From Lachnospiraceae bacterium (lineage in GTDB: Bacteria > Bacillota > Clostridia > Lachnospirales > Lachnospiraceae), in contig JAFTWC010000054.1 in assembly GCA_017465475.1 (NCBI GenBank), forward strand, positions 1 through 35,571: a DNA stretch of 35,571 nt, in the 5' to 3' direction. Position 1 is the first letter of the stretch. Each line of letters opens with the position of its first letter. Shown piece after piece: positions 17,856 through 25,500 of the stretch. The translations under genes were made by a program, and so were the position numbers. The notes beneath the pieces are model-generated. The model ran no database searches and had not been told where the DNA came from. It saw only the letters and a program-made list of their open reading frames with translations.

Positions 17856-18653
17856 ATGGTTTCAAAGAAAAGCGCTTTGGATACGGAATGGATGCAGTTT
17901 CAAAAGAAAGAGAAAAAGTTTCTGGATAGCCGAGTGGAAAAGAAGGATACTTTTTTGAATAAGAAGCTGGAGGAGAAGGTGCCGCCTAAATTACAAGGGA
18001 CGTTAGATACTGCGTTTGCCAAGGCCTTCGGTATGATTTTTGAGAAAGGCACCGGTATCATTGAGAAGACCTATAAGAAGGAAGAACTACAAAAAAGCTT
18101 CAAGATTAATGAGTACGCAGATGAAATCTGGCAGACCAGAGGGTCATTAAAGGTTTTTGAAAAGAAAGCTGAGAGTGCCGGCCGGTTAAATATGTTGGTG
18201 TCCGGTGCTACGGGAATCGGTATGGGAGCATTTGGAGCAGGACTTCCGGATATTGCATTGTTTGTTGGATTCATTCTGCGAAGTGTGTATGAAATAGCAT
18301 TGGATTACGGCTTTGAATATGAAAGTGAGGCAGAGCGATGCTTTATTCTTATGATTATCGAAGGGGCGGTATCTTATGGAACAGACTTATGCCGGATTGA
18401 TGAGCGGATAAATGCGTATATCGGGCGAAATGAGTTGCCGACAGGTTACAGCGAAAAGCAACAGATTGAACGGACGGCGGCCGGACTTTCCAAGGAATTG
18501 TTGTATATGAAGTTTTTACAGGGGATTCCCATTGTGGGCGTTGTGGGAGGCGCTTATGATGTGGTTTATTTAAAAAAGATTACGGAGTATGCGAATCTGA
18601 AGTACAAAAAAAGATTTTTACTAAAAAAGAAAAATGAAATAGTCATCCATTGA
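17856..18653 (+). CDS. EcsC family protein
   Basis: 265 aa from ATG 17856 with GGGAGGG upstream; the frame is open earlier, but that part overlaps the promoter and terminator. The charged N-terminal third is Lys-rich. The EcsC-family core follows: a Gly-rich hydrophobic stretch (SGATGIGMGAFGAGLPDIALFVGFILRSVYEIAL), then YGFEYESEAERCFILMIIEGA, and near the end a second hydrophobic GIPIVGVVGGAYDVVYL segment. The biochemical role of the family is unknown; Bacillus EcsC is encoded beside the EcsAB transporter, which is absent here. It is a single-gene unit, with its own promoter and a terminator after it. It separates rimM from trmD. Confidence 0.87.
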   Translation: MVSKKSALDTEWMQFQKKEKKFLDSRVEKKDTFLNKKLEEKVPPKLQGTLDTAFAKAFGMIFEKGTGIIEKTYKKEELQKSFKINEYADEIWQTRGSLKVFEKKAESAGRLNMLVSGATGIGMGAFGAGLPDIALFVGFILRSVYEIALDYGFEYESEAERCFILMIIEGAVSYGTDLCRIDERINAYIGRNELPTGYSEKQQIERTAAGLSKELLYMKFLQGIPIVGVVGGAYDVVYLKKITEYANLKYKKRFLLKKKNEIVIH

Positions 18654-18682
18654 TTTAAATGTGTTTCGTTGATGAGAGAAAG

Positions 18683-18715
18683 GCCTGCAAAGCTAAAATG
18701 CAGGTCTTTATTTTA
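18683..18715 (+). terminator. Terminator of the EcsC-like gene
   Basis: GCCTGCA pairs with TGCAGGT around AAGCTAAAA, followed by CTTTATTTTA. It lies about 30 bases after the stop codon. Confidence 0.8.
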
Positions 18716-18796
18716 GAGGAAAAAAGTTTGATGTGTATTATACATTGCGTTTGAAGGTAAAAAAGGAAAACAGATAGTAGCTTGTATGGCCATTAG

Positions 18797-18832
18797 GTAC
18801 CGTAGAGAGTGCGCTCTTTACGGTACTTTTTT
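18797..18832 (+). terminator. Second terminator with no gene in front of it
   Basis: GTACCGTAGAGAG (18797-18809) pairs with CTCTTTACGGTAC (18814-18826) apart from one mismatch, with loop TGCG and six Ts. No protein gene lies between it and the previous terminator, 80 bases earlier. It may back up that terminator, insulate the fic promoter, or end a short untranslated RNA. Confidence 0.85.
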
Positions 18833-18833
18833 A

Positions 18834-18862
18834 TTGAAAAAGCAACGTTCATAAGTTATAAT
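18834..18862 (+). promoter_or_regulatory. Promoter of fic-trmD
   Basis: TTGAAA (18834-18839), a 17-base spacer and TATAAT (18857-18862). The -35 begins two bases after the T-tract of the preceding terminator. This is the nearest promoter seen upstream of trmD. Confidence 0.8.
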
Positions 18863-18899
18863 ATAGTTTATAGTAACTTTCGGAAAGGCTGGTTTTCTT

Positions 18900-19658
18900 A
18901 TGGAGTATAATACTACAGTGAATAACAACTTAATATATACGTTGCTTACCGAACAAAAGCATCAGATTCGAAACGGTATTTACGGCTATACACAGAGAGA
19001 ACTTGCGTATAATTCCAACAAAATCGAAGGAAGTACGCTTACAAAGGAACATACAGCATCTTTGTTTGAAACAGGAAGTATTTATACGGATACCGATGAA
19101 GTCTATAAAGCGAAAGATATTGAGGAGATGCAGGGACATTTTGCAATGTTCAATGCAATGCTCAATACACTTTCTGAGCCTTTGAATGAGCAGGTAATGA
19201 AGCTGTTTCATAAGCAGTTGAAACAGTGTGTGTTTGAGGATATCGCAAACGGATATAATATTGGAGAATATAAAGCCAGAAGAAATTATGTGGGAGATAT
19301 TGATACAGCTACTCCGGATGAAGTGGAACAGATGATGCAGGAATTGCTTTCATGGTATCACAACGCAGATAAGAATTTGGAAACGCTTGCGTTGTTTCAT
19401 GCAAGATATGAAAAGATACATCCGTTTCAAGACGGAAACGGCAGGACGGGGCGCTTGATTTTATTCCGGGAGTGTCTGAAATATGCAATTTGTCCGTTTG
19501 TATTGCAGGATGAAGATCGACCGGTGTATCTGTCGGCAATCAGGAAAGCACAGACAATAGAGGATATGACTTCATTGGTTGCATTGATGAAAAAAGGACA
19601 GATAAGATATTTAGAGAAATTGGACGGTTGCTTGATGGAAGCACCGAAGGAAGGATAA
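18900..19658 (+). CDS. Fic family protein (AMPylase-type, N-terminal inhibitory motif)
   Basis: 252 aa. The catalytic loop HPFQDGNGRTGR (residues 174-185) matches HPFx(D/E)GNGRxxR exactly, with catalytic His174. The autoinhibitory motif (S/T)xxxE(G/N) is present as SNKIEG at residues 39-44, near the N-terminus, which places it in the class with an intramolecular inhibitory helix. Fic enzymes usually transfer AMP to hydroxyl groups of target proteins; the target is unknown. No separate antitoxin gene adjoins it, and the built-in motif may make one unnecessary. The ribosome binding site (GAAAGG) is rather far from the ATG. trmD begins three bases after its stop, so the two share a transcript. 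It is not a usual member of the rimM-trmD cluster. Confidence 0.93.
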   Translation: MEYNTTVNNNLIYTLLTEQKHQIRNGIYGYTQRELAYNSNKIEGSTLTKEHTASLFETGSIYTDTDEVYKAKDIEEMQGHFAMFNAMLNTLSEPLNEQVMKLFHKQLKQCVFEDIANGYNIGEYKARRNYVGDIDTATPDEVEQMMQELLSWYHNADKNLETLALFHARYEKIHPFQDGNGRTGRLILFRECLKYAICPFVLQDEDRPVYLSAIRKAQTIEDMTSLVALMKKGQIRYLEKLDGCLMEAPKEG

Positions 19659-19661
19659 CTT

Positions 19662-20453
19662 ATGAATTTTTATATAATGACATTATTCCCTGATATGGTA
19701 GAACAGGGCTTGAATACGAGTATTATCGGAAGAGCGACGGAAAAGGGGCTGCTGTCCATTAAGGCAGTGGACATCCGAGCGTTTTCCGAGGATAAGCACA
19801 AGCGGGTGGACGATTATCCGTATGGCGGTGGCGCCGGTATGGTCATGGCGCCGGACCCGGTGGTAAAGACCTGTGCCTATGTAAAAAGTTTGATTCCGGA
19901 GGAACGCAGAGAAAAGACGAAAGTGGTGTATCTGACACCACAGGGAGAGACCTTTACTCAGAAAAAAGCAGAAGAATGGGCAAAGGAAGAGGATTTGATT
20001 TTCCTTTGCGGTCATTATGAAGGCATTGATGAACGTGCTCTTGAGATGGTAGTGACAGATATGGTGTCTGCCGGAGATTATGTACTGACCGGCGGCGAAC
20101 TTCCGGCTATGATGATGATTGATGCTGTGTCCCGCCTGGTACCCGGAGTATTGAATAATGAGGCTTCCGCTGAATTTGAGAGTTTCCAGGACAATCTTTT
20201 GGAGTATCCGCAGTATACCCGACCGGAAGAATACGAAGGACGAAAGGTGCCGGAAGTGCTTTTATCCGGACATCATGCCAATATTGAAAAGTGGCGTCGG
20301 GAAAAGTCCATTGAGCGGACATTGGCGGCTCGTCCGGATTTGTTGAAAGATGCGGTGCTGTCAAAGAAGGAGAAACAGTATTTGGACAAGCTTTTGGCAG
20401 AAAAGTGCCGGGATGAGGAAAAATCAGTTGTTCAGGACGGCGTGGCGGAATAG
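19662..20453 (+). CDS. trmD: tRNA (guanine37-N1)-methyltransferase
   Basis: 263 aa. TrmD methylates G37 next to the anticodon from S-adenosylmethionine, preventing +1 frameshifting, and is essential in many bacteria. Family motifs: MNFYIMTLFPDM start, HKRVDDYPYGGGAGMVM, LCGHYEGIDERA, and the trefoil-knot segment VLTGGELPAMMMIDAVSRLVPGVL. Its ribosome binding site (GAAGGAAGG) lies inside the last codons of the fic gene, three bases upstream. This makes trmD dependent on the fic transcript unless there is an internal promoter. Confidence 0.97.
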   Translation: MNFYIMTLFPDMVEQGLNTSIIGRATEKGLLSIKAVDIRAFSEDKHKRVDDYPYGGGAGMVMAPDPVVKTCAYVKSLIPEERREKTKVVYLTPQGETFTQKKAEEWAKEEDLIFLCGHYEGIDERALEMVVTDMVSAGDYVLTGGELPAMMMIDAVSRLVPGVLNNEASAEFESFQDNLLEYPQYTRPEEYEGRKVPEVLLSGHHANIEKWRREKSIERTLAARPDLLKDAVLSKKEKQYLDKLLAEKCRDEEKSVVQDGVAE

Positions 20454-20494
20454 CGTTAAGCGATGGAAGAAACCGAAATTACAGGAGATTTTAC

Positions 20495-21445
20495 ATGAAC
20501 TTTTATTTTGCCCCAATGGAGGGGATTACCGGACATATTTACAGGAGAGCGTTTCATAAGTTTTTTCCGGCACCGGACACCTATTTTACGCCCTTTATTT
20601 CTCCGGATGGAAATAAGATTTTACGAAACAAAGAGAAGCGGGATGTGTTGCCGGAGAATAATGCCGGGATGAAAGTGATTCCCCAGATTATTACGAACCG
20701 TGCGGATTACTTTTTAATGGCAGCAGAGTACTTAAAGAGTGAGTATGGTTATACGGAAGTGAATCTTAACCTTGGTTGTCCGTCGGGAACCGTGGTTTCG
20801 AAAGGAAAAGGGTCCGGTTTTTTGTCTCGTCTTAATGAGCTGGAACGTTTCTTTGCTGAAGTGTTTGAAAAATGTAGTTTAGATGTTTCGGTAAAGACCA
20901 GAGTGGGACGGACGGATGCAGATGACTGGGAAGAAATCTTAGGATTGTTTCAGAAGTTTCCGATTCAGGAATTGACGGTGCATCCGCGGATTCAGAAGGA
21001 TTTTTATAAAGGGCAGATAAGGATGGAAACCTTTGCGTATGCTTATGAAAACTGGAATGGACCACTTTGTTATAACGGAGATATTTTTACAAAAGAAAGT
21101 TATGAGAAGTTAGTGAGTCGGTTCCCTAAGTTAGAAAGTGTGATGCTTGGAAGAGGGTTATTAAGTGATCCTTATTTAATCGGACGATTACGAGAGGAAG
21201 TATTACCGGAAGAAGCTTCCCGTAGGGCCACTGTTCGTGAGTTTCACACACAGCTCATGGAAGAATACGGGGCGGTGTTGTCCTGCGACCGGGATTTGTT
21301 ATATAAAATGAAGGAATTGTGGTTTTATTTGCTGGATAGTTTTGAAGATAGCGAAAGAGCACGAAAGCAGATTCGTAAGTGTGAAAAACTCAGTGAGTAT
21401 AAGGTGATTGTAGCGGATTTGTTTGATAATCATAAGTTGTTGTAA
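20495..21445 (+). CDS. tRNA-dihydrouridine synthase family protein
   Basis: 316 aa. This is an FMN-dependent TIM barrel that reduces uridine in tRNA. It shows the family start APMEGITGHIYRRAF, the active-site segment NLGCPSGTVVSKGKGSGFL with catalytic Cys95, VKTRVGRTD, and LTVHPRIQKDFYKG. The length is typical of Dus proteins. The subfamily (DusB-like or another) cannot be settled by eye. AGGAGATTTTAC precedes the ATG, and it follows trmD by 41 bases, consistent with one tRNA-modification transcript. Confidence 0.93.
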   Translation: MNFYFAPMEGITGHIYRRAFHKFFPAPDTYFTPFISPDGNKILRNKEKRDVLPENNAGMKVIPQIITNRADYFLMAAEYLKSEYGYTEVNLNLGCPSGTVVSKGKGSGFLSRLNELERFFAEVFEKCSLDVSVKTRVGRTDADDWEEILGLFQKFPIQELTVHPRIQKDFYKGQIRMETFAYAYENWNGPLCYNGDIFTKESYEKLVSRFPKLESVMLGRGLLSDPYLIGRLREEVLPEEASRRATVREFHTQLMEEYGAVLSCDRDLLYKMKELWFYLLDSFEDSERARKQIRKCEKLSEYKVIVADLFDNHKLL

Positions 21446-21478
21446 CGGACAGTGATTTTTTTGGAAGGGGGCAATCGG

Positions 21479-22213
21479 ATGAAAACGGATATTGAAAAGG
21501 CATTGGCGAAAATTGAATTTGAAAACCGGGAAGATAATCGTTTTCATACTCCTTACGATAAAGAAATAGAGTTTTATCAAAGCATAAAAATGGGAAATGT
21601 GGAAGAGGCAATGCAGCTGGTACGACCGTTTGACAGTGACGGCCTTGGGGTGTTAAGTGAAGACCGGTTGCGAAACTTAAAGTATCATTTGATTATTACC
21701 ATTGCGTTTATTACCCGTTACTGTATTGAAGGCGGAATGGAGATGGAAGAGGCCTATAATCGCAGTGATATTTACATTCGTCGAATTGATGTGATGCAGA
21801 ATGAAGAGGAGATTGTTGCCGTTCACGGGGAATTGGTAGAAGCCTATGCAAAGCGAATGCGGAGTATTCGAAAGAAAACCATGTATTCCAGAGCAATTAT
21901 TATTTGTCTGGAATATATTTATGCCCATCTTCATGTGAAGATTACATTAGAGGATTTAGCCAAGGAAACCAAGCTTAGTCCTACCTATCTTTCCAAGTTG
22001 TTTCATAAGGAAGTCGGGGTCTCGGTATCTCAGTATATTATGCAAAAGCGAATTGAAGCAGCTGAGAAGATGCTTCGGTATACGGAGTTTTCTTCGGCGG
22101 AGATAGCAAATAGTTTGTGCTTTTGCTCCGAGAGTCATTTTATTTCCATGTTCAAGAGATATGTAAAAGTAACACCGAGAGAGTACCGGGAGCAACAGTT
22201 CCATAGTCGATAA
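21479..22213 (+). CDS. AraC family transcriptional regulator
   Basis: 244 aa from ATG 21479 with GGAAGGGGG eight bases upstream. Residues about 145-240 form the double helix-turn-helix of AraC/XylS proteins: ITLEDLAKETKLSPTYLSKLFHKEVG, then SSAEIANSLCFCSESHFISMFKRYVKVTPREYR. The N-terminal 140 residues lack the cupin sugar-binding domain and resemble the helical sensor region common in Lachnospiraceae AraC regulators. The ligand is unknown. The gene directly precedes a GH5 glycosidase that has a GAATCT/AGATTC inverted repeat upstream, so control of that gene is a fair inference. Confidence 0.92.
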   Translation: MKTDIEKALAKIEFENREDNRFHTPYDKEIEFYQSIKMGNVEEAMQLVRPFDSDGLGVLSEDRLRNLKYHLIITIAFITRYCIEGGMEMEEAYNRSDIYIRRIDVMQNEEEIVAVHGELVEAYAKRMRSIRKKTMYSRAIIICLEYIYAHLHVKITLEDLAKETKLSPTYLSKLFHKEVGVSVSQYIMQKRIEAAEKMLRYTEFSSAEIANSLCFCSESHFISMFKRYVKVTPREYREQQFHSR

Positions 22214-22244
22214 AATGAGAATATATTTTTGATAAAAAGAAAAA

Positions 22245-22263
22245 GAATCTGATAGTAAGATTC
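22245..22263. promoter_or_regulatory. Candidate operator upstream of GH5
   Basis: The inverted repeat GAATCT-GATAGTA-AGATTC (22245-22263) lies about 60 bases before the GH5 start codon, in the only intergenic space between the AraC gene and GH5. No convincing sigma-A promoter is visible, as expected for an activator-dependent promoter. Function is inferred only. Confidence 0.35.
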
Positions 22264-22320
22264 CGAGTTTCGTGATAGACTTTGAGTATAGAAAAGAAAG
22301 ACATTCGAAGGAGGTTTACC

Positions 22321-23271
22321 ATGAAAGAATTTGTTGGATTTAAAAAAGGTGTAGATTTAGGCGGTTGGTTGTCTCAGTGTGATTATAGTTTGGAACGTTT
22401 GAATCACTTTATTGAGGAGCAGGATTTGGCTAAGGTGGCATCCTGGGGGGCTGACCATGTAAGACTTCCCTTTGACTATAATATTGTTCAGAACGAAGAC
22501 GGTAGTTTTATTGAAGACGGATTTGCGCGTATTCAGAAGGCAATTGACTGGAGTAAAAAGTACGGTCTTAAGATTGTCTTGGATTTACATAAGACGAAAG
22601 GTTTTTCCTTTGATGCAGGGGAGAAAGAAAGCGGATTTTTCGATAATGAAAAATTGCAGGATGGTTTCTATGCTCTTTGGGAAGAAATGGCGAAGCGGTT
22701 CGGAACTGATACCGAGTATGTGGCTTTTGAGTTGTTAAACGAGATTACGGATCAGTCATTTATTGGTGCTTGGAACCGTATATCCGCGGAATGTATTAAG
22801 AGAATTCGGAAGTATGCTCCGGATGTATTCATTTTATTGGGAAGTTACTGGAATAATGCACCGGAGGCTGTAAAGGATTTGGGAGCACCGGCAGACGATA
22901 AGATTGTTTTTAATATGCATTGTTATGACCCGCTTAAGTTTACACATCAGGGGGCATATTGGACCGATCAGATTGTGAAGGAAGAGCGTTATTCCTTCGA
23001 AGAGATGAATATAGATGCTTCTTATTTTAAGGAAAGATTTGCATCTGCAGTGGAAACAGCAGAAAAGTATAACACGGCGCTTTACTGCGGAGAGTACGGC
23101 GTCATCGACCAGGCAACCCCGGAAGATGCCTTAAAGTGGTATAAGGCGATTCATGAAGCTTTTGAAGAGCTTGGCATCGGTAGAAGTGCATGGAGCTATA
23201 AAGAAATGGATTTCGGTTTGTCTGATGAACGCATGAGTGGCGTAATTGAAGAACTGGTGAAGTATTTATAA
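22321..23271 (+). CDS. Glycoside hydrolase family 5 (cellulase/endoglucanase-like), no signal peptide
   Basis: 316 aa from ATG 22321 after GAAGGAGG; the frame is open 13 codons upstream, without conservation. A (beta/alpha)8 GH5 fold is indicated by KKGVDLGGWLSQ at the start, GADHVRLPFDYN, the acid/base pair Asn140-Glu141 in FELLNEIT, NMHCYDPLKFTHQG, and the nucleophile Glu258 in CGEYGVID. No signal peptide, anchor or carbohydrate-binding module is present, so it probably hydrolyses imported beta-gluco- or manno-oligosaccharides in the cytoplasm. It follows the AraC regulator and ends at a terminator before rplS. Confidence 0.92.
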   Translation: MKEFVGFKKGVDLGGWLSQCDYSLERLNHFIEEQDLAKVASWGADHVRLPFDYNIVQNEDGSFIEDGFARIQKAIDWSKKYGLKIVLDLHKTKGFSFDAGEKESGFFDNEKLQDGFYALWEEMAKRFGTDTEYVAFELLNEITDQSFIGAWNRISAECIKRIRKYAPDVFILLGSYWNNAPEAVKDLGAPADDKIVFNMHCYDPLKFTHQGAYWTDQIVKEERYSFEEMNIDASYFKERFASAVETAEKYNTALYCGEYGVIDQATPEDALKWYKAIHEAFEELGIGRSAWSYKEMDFGLSDERMSGVIEELVKYL

Positions 23272-23278
23272 GTTCAAT

Positions 23279-23313
23279 AGGCTGCAGGTCGAAAGCGGCT
23301 TGCAACCTTTTTG
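23279..23313 (+). terminator. Terminator of GH5
   Basis: AGGCTGCAGGTCG pairs with CGGCTTGCAACCT, with wobble pairs and one mismatch, and is followed by TTTTT. It begins seven bases after the GH5 stop and separates it from the rplS promoter. Confidence 0.8.
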
Positions 23314-23333
23314 TTCAAAATTGTAAAAAGTGC

Positions 23334-23362
23334 TTGCATTCTAAAGAAATCTATGGTATAAT
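23334..23362 (+). promoter_or_regulatory. rplS promoter
   Basis: TTGCAT (23334-23339), a 17-base spacer and TATAAT (23357-23362), 21 bases after the GH5 terminator. The predicted leader is about 72 nt. Confidence 0.82.
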
Positions 23363-23368
23363 CATCGA

Positions 23369-23433
23369 TTGTGAGACAAGATGTTCCGCTGTACCGGGAT
23401 TCGGTAGTAAGAATGTCCAATTTTTTAAGGAGG
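23369..23433 (+). ncRNA. Candidate L19 leader (autoregulatory rplS 5' UTR)
   Basis: The leader folds as an outer stem, GATGTTC with GAATGTC (two G-U pairs), and an inner stem, TACCG with CGGTA, around GGATT, just before the AAGGAGG of rplS. Firmicutes L19 mRNAs carry a known leader of similar size that is thought to bind L19. The match here is by position and structure only. Confidence 0.5.
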
Positions 23434-23440
23434 TCGCAAC

Positions 23441-23788
23441 ATGAACGACATTATTAAGAACATTGAAGCAGCTCAGTTAAAGGCTGAAGTTACCGAGTTT
23501 TCCGTGGGTGATACCGTACGCGTACACGCAAAGGTAAAAGAGGGTAACCGTGAGCGTATCCAGATTTTCGAGGGAACCGTTTTAAAGAGACAGAACGGTG
23601 GCGCAAGAGAGACCTTTACTGTAAGAAAGACATCCAACGGTGTTGGTGTTGAAAAGACTTGGCCGGTACATTCTCCGATCGTTGAGAAGATCGAAGTTAT
23701 CCGTCGCGGTAAGGTTCGCAGAGCGAAGCTTAACTACTTACGTGACAGAGTTGGTAAGAAGGCAAAGGTTAAAGAACTTGTAAAATAA
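23441..23788 (+). CDS. rplS: Large ribosomal subunit protein bL19
   Basis: 115 aa, standard length. L19 lies at the 30S-50S interface. Family sequence: [83 protein letters not shown] precedes the ATG. In many Firmicutes it follows trmD directly; here three accessory genes lie between, and rplS has its own promoter. Confidence 0.98.
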   Translation: MNDIIKNIEAAQLKAEVTEFSVGDTVRVHAKVKEGNRERIQIFEGTVLKRQNGGARETFTVRKTSNGVGVEKTWPVHSPIVEKIEVIRRGKVRRAKLNYLRDRVGKKAKVKELVK

Positions 23789-23794
23789 GTTGAT

Positions 23795-23828
23795 GAAAGG
23801 GACAATGCAAATTGTCCCTTTCGGTTTA
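23795..23828 (+). terminator. Perfect hairpin after rplS
   Basis: GAAAGGGACAAT (23795-23806) pairs perfectly with ATTGTCCCTTTC (23811-23822) around GCAA. The tail is GGTTTA, so termination towards lepB is probably incomplete. Confidence 0.75.
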
Positions 23829-23886
23829 TCTGAGGGTTAGTATGTAGTGCAGGCTTATATGAGGGAATAGATGAAAGGGTGAAACT

Positions 23887-24486
23887 ATGGCAGGATACGA
23901 TTTTGATTTAGGAGATAACAGAAAGAAAAAGAAAATCAAAAAAAGAATTATCAATATTGTTTTATTGGTTTTAGAAACCGCTGTGGTCATTGCACTTGCT
24001 TTTCTATTGGTTCGGGTGGCATTAGAGCGTACGGTAGTTCCCGGGGAGTCCATGGCACCGACCCTGGAAGCAGATATGCCGATTATGATTAATAAATTGT
24101 CATATGTTAAGAACGGTCCGGAGCGGTTTGATGTAATTGTGTTTGAACAGGAAGGCGAAGAACATAGTTATTATCATGTAAAAAGAGTTATCGGATTGCC
24201 GGGTGAAACAGTACAAATCATCAACGGATTTGTTTATATTAACGGTACTCAGTTGAAAGAAGTCGTAAAAGATCTGCCGAAGATTCATTTGTCGGGACTT
24301 GCCGAAGAAACGATGACACTGGATGAAGATGAATACTTTGTGTTGGGTGATAATCGGAATAAAAGTGAAGACAGCCGATTTGCCAATATCGGAAATGTGA
24401 CAAGAGAACAAATTGTGGGGAAAGCGTGGTTGCTGTTAAAGCCGTTTAATTTTATTTCCCAGATGAATTTAGAGAAAAACGAATAG
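23887..24486 (+). CDS. lepB: Type I signal peptidase
   Basis: 199 aa. It has a basic cytoplasmic N-terminus (residues 10-20) and one membrane segment (about 21-44), then the extracytoplasmic catalytic domain. The Ser-Lys dyad is Ser55 in PGESMAPTL and Lys99 in HVKRVIGLPGE; the box VLGDNRNKSEDSR is also present. It removes signal peptides from exported proteins, such as the NlpC/P60 hydrolase later in this window. The lepB-rbgA-rnhB order after rplS is common in Firmicutes. Confidence 0.96.
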   Translation: MAGYDFDLGDNRKKKKIKKRIINIVLLVLETAVVIALAFLLVRVALERTVVPGESMAPTLEADMPIMINKLSYVKNGPERFDVIVFEQEGEEHSYYHVKRVIGLPGETVQIINGFVYINGTQLKEVVKDLPKIHLSGLAEETMTLDEDEYFVLGDNRNKSEDSRFANIGNVTREQIVGKAWLLLKPFNFISQMNLEKNE

Positions 24487-24528
24487 TTGATTTGTATAAA
24501 GCAGAGGATTGCTAAACGGAGGTGTAAA

Positions 24529-25425
24529 ATGCAGTATCAGTGGTATCCGGGACATATGAGTAAGGCAAAACGCCAGATTCAGGATGAACTTAAACTGGTA
24601 GATGTTATTATAGAATTGGTAGATGCGCGGATTCCGTACAGTTCGAAGAATCCGGACATTGAAAAGTTTGCAGGAAACAAGCCGCGTGTGCTTTTATTAA
24701 ACAAGGCGGATTTGGCGGATGAGATTCGTACCAAAGAGTATAAGACTTATTATGAGAAAAAAGGATATTTTGTACTGACGGTGAATTCCAAAGCCGGTTC
24801 CGGCGTGAAAAACGTTTTGAATGTGGTAAAGGAAGCCTGCAAGGAGAAGCGTGAACGTGATTTAAAGCGCGGTATCATCGGCAGACCGCTCCGGGCTATG
24901 ATTGTAGGAATTCCGAATGTGGGAAAATCCACCTTTATCAATGCTTTTGCAGGAAAGAGCGTTACCCTTGTGGGAAATAAGCCGGGTGTAACAAAGGGGA
25001 AGCAGTGGATTCGTTTGAATAAGGAACTGGAGCTTTTAGATACACCGGGTATTTTGTGGCCAAAGTTTGAGGATCAGCAGGTTGGTCTTCGTATTGCATG
25101 GATTGGTTCCATCAATGAGGATATTTTGGATGTCAGAGAGCTTGCAATGACACTCCTTACGTATTTATATGAAGAATATCCGGGAGTAATCAATGCCAAG
25201 TATGGTATCGAAGAGTGTGCCGACGGATTTGAAGCACTGGACCGGGTGGCAAGAAAGCGCGGGTGTCTCAAAAAAGGCGGCGAGGCGGATATTGAGCGTG
25301 CTTCCGGTATTATAATGGACGATTACCGTGCCGGAAAGATTGGACGGATTACGTTGGAACGGGTAGAGAAGGCGACGGTTAAGGTGACAGACGATTCCGA
25401 GGCTGTTTCGAAGGAAGAAGCATAA
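24529..25425 (+). CDS. rbgA: Ribosome biogenesis GTPase RbgA (YlqF)
   Basis: 298 aa from ATG 24529 after CGGAGGTG; the frame is open 14 codons upstream into the gap after lepB. It is a circularly permuted GTPase, with NKAD (58-61) before the P-loop GIPNVGKSTFINAF and then GVTKGKQW and DTPGILWPK. The N-terminal WYPGHMSKAKRQI is typical. RbgA drives late assembly of the 50S subunit. The C-terminal helical ANTAR-like part contains AKYGIEECADGFEALDRVARKRGCL. Confidence 0.96.
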   Translation: MQYQWYPGHMSKAKRQIQDELKLVDVIIELVDARIPYSSKNPDIEKFAGNKPRVLLLNKADLADEIRTKEYKTYYEKKGYFVLTVNSKAGSGVKNVLNVVKEACKEKRERDLKRGIIGRPLRAMIVGIPNVGKSTFINAFAGKSVTLVGNKPGVTKGKQWIRLNKELELLDTPGILWPKFEDQQVGLRIAWIGSINEDILDVRELAMTLLTYLYEEYPGVINAKYGIEECADGFEALDRVARKRGCLKKGGEADIERASGIIMDDYRAGKIGRITLERVEKATVKVTDDSEAVSKEEA

Positions 25426-25500
25426 ATTGGTTTAATAAAGGAATTTGCGTATCTGGAATGATTTGGCGTAGTTAGGTTTACGAAAGATGGGGAGCTTGTT

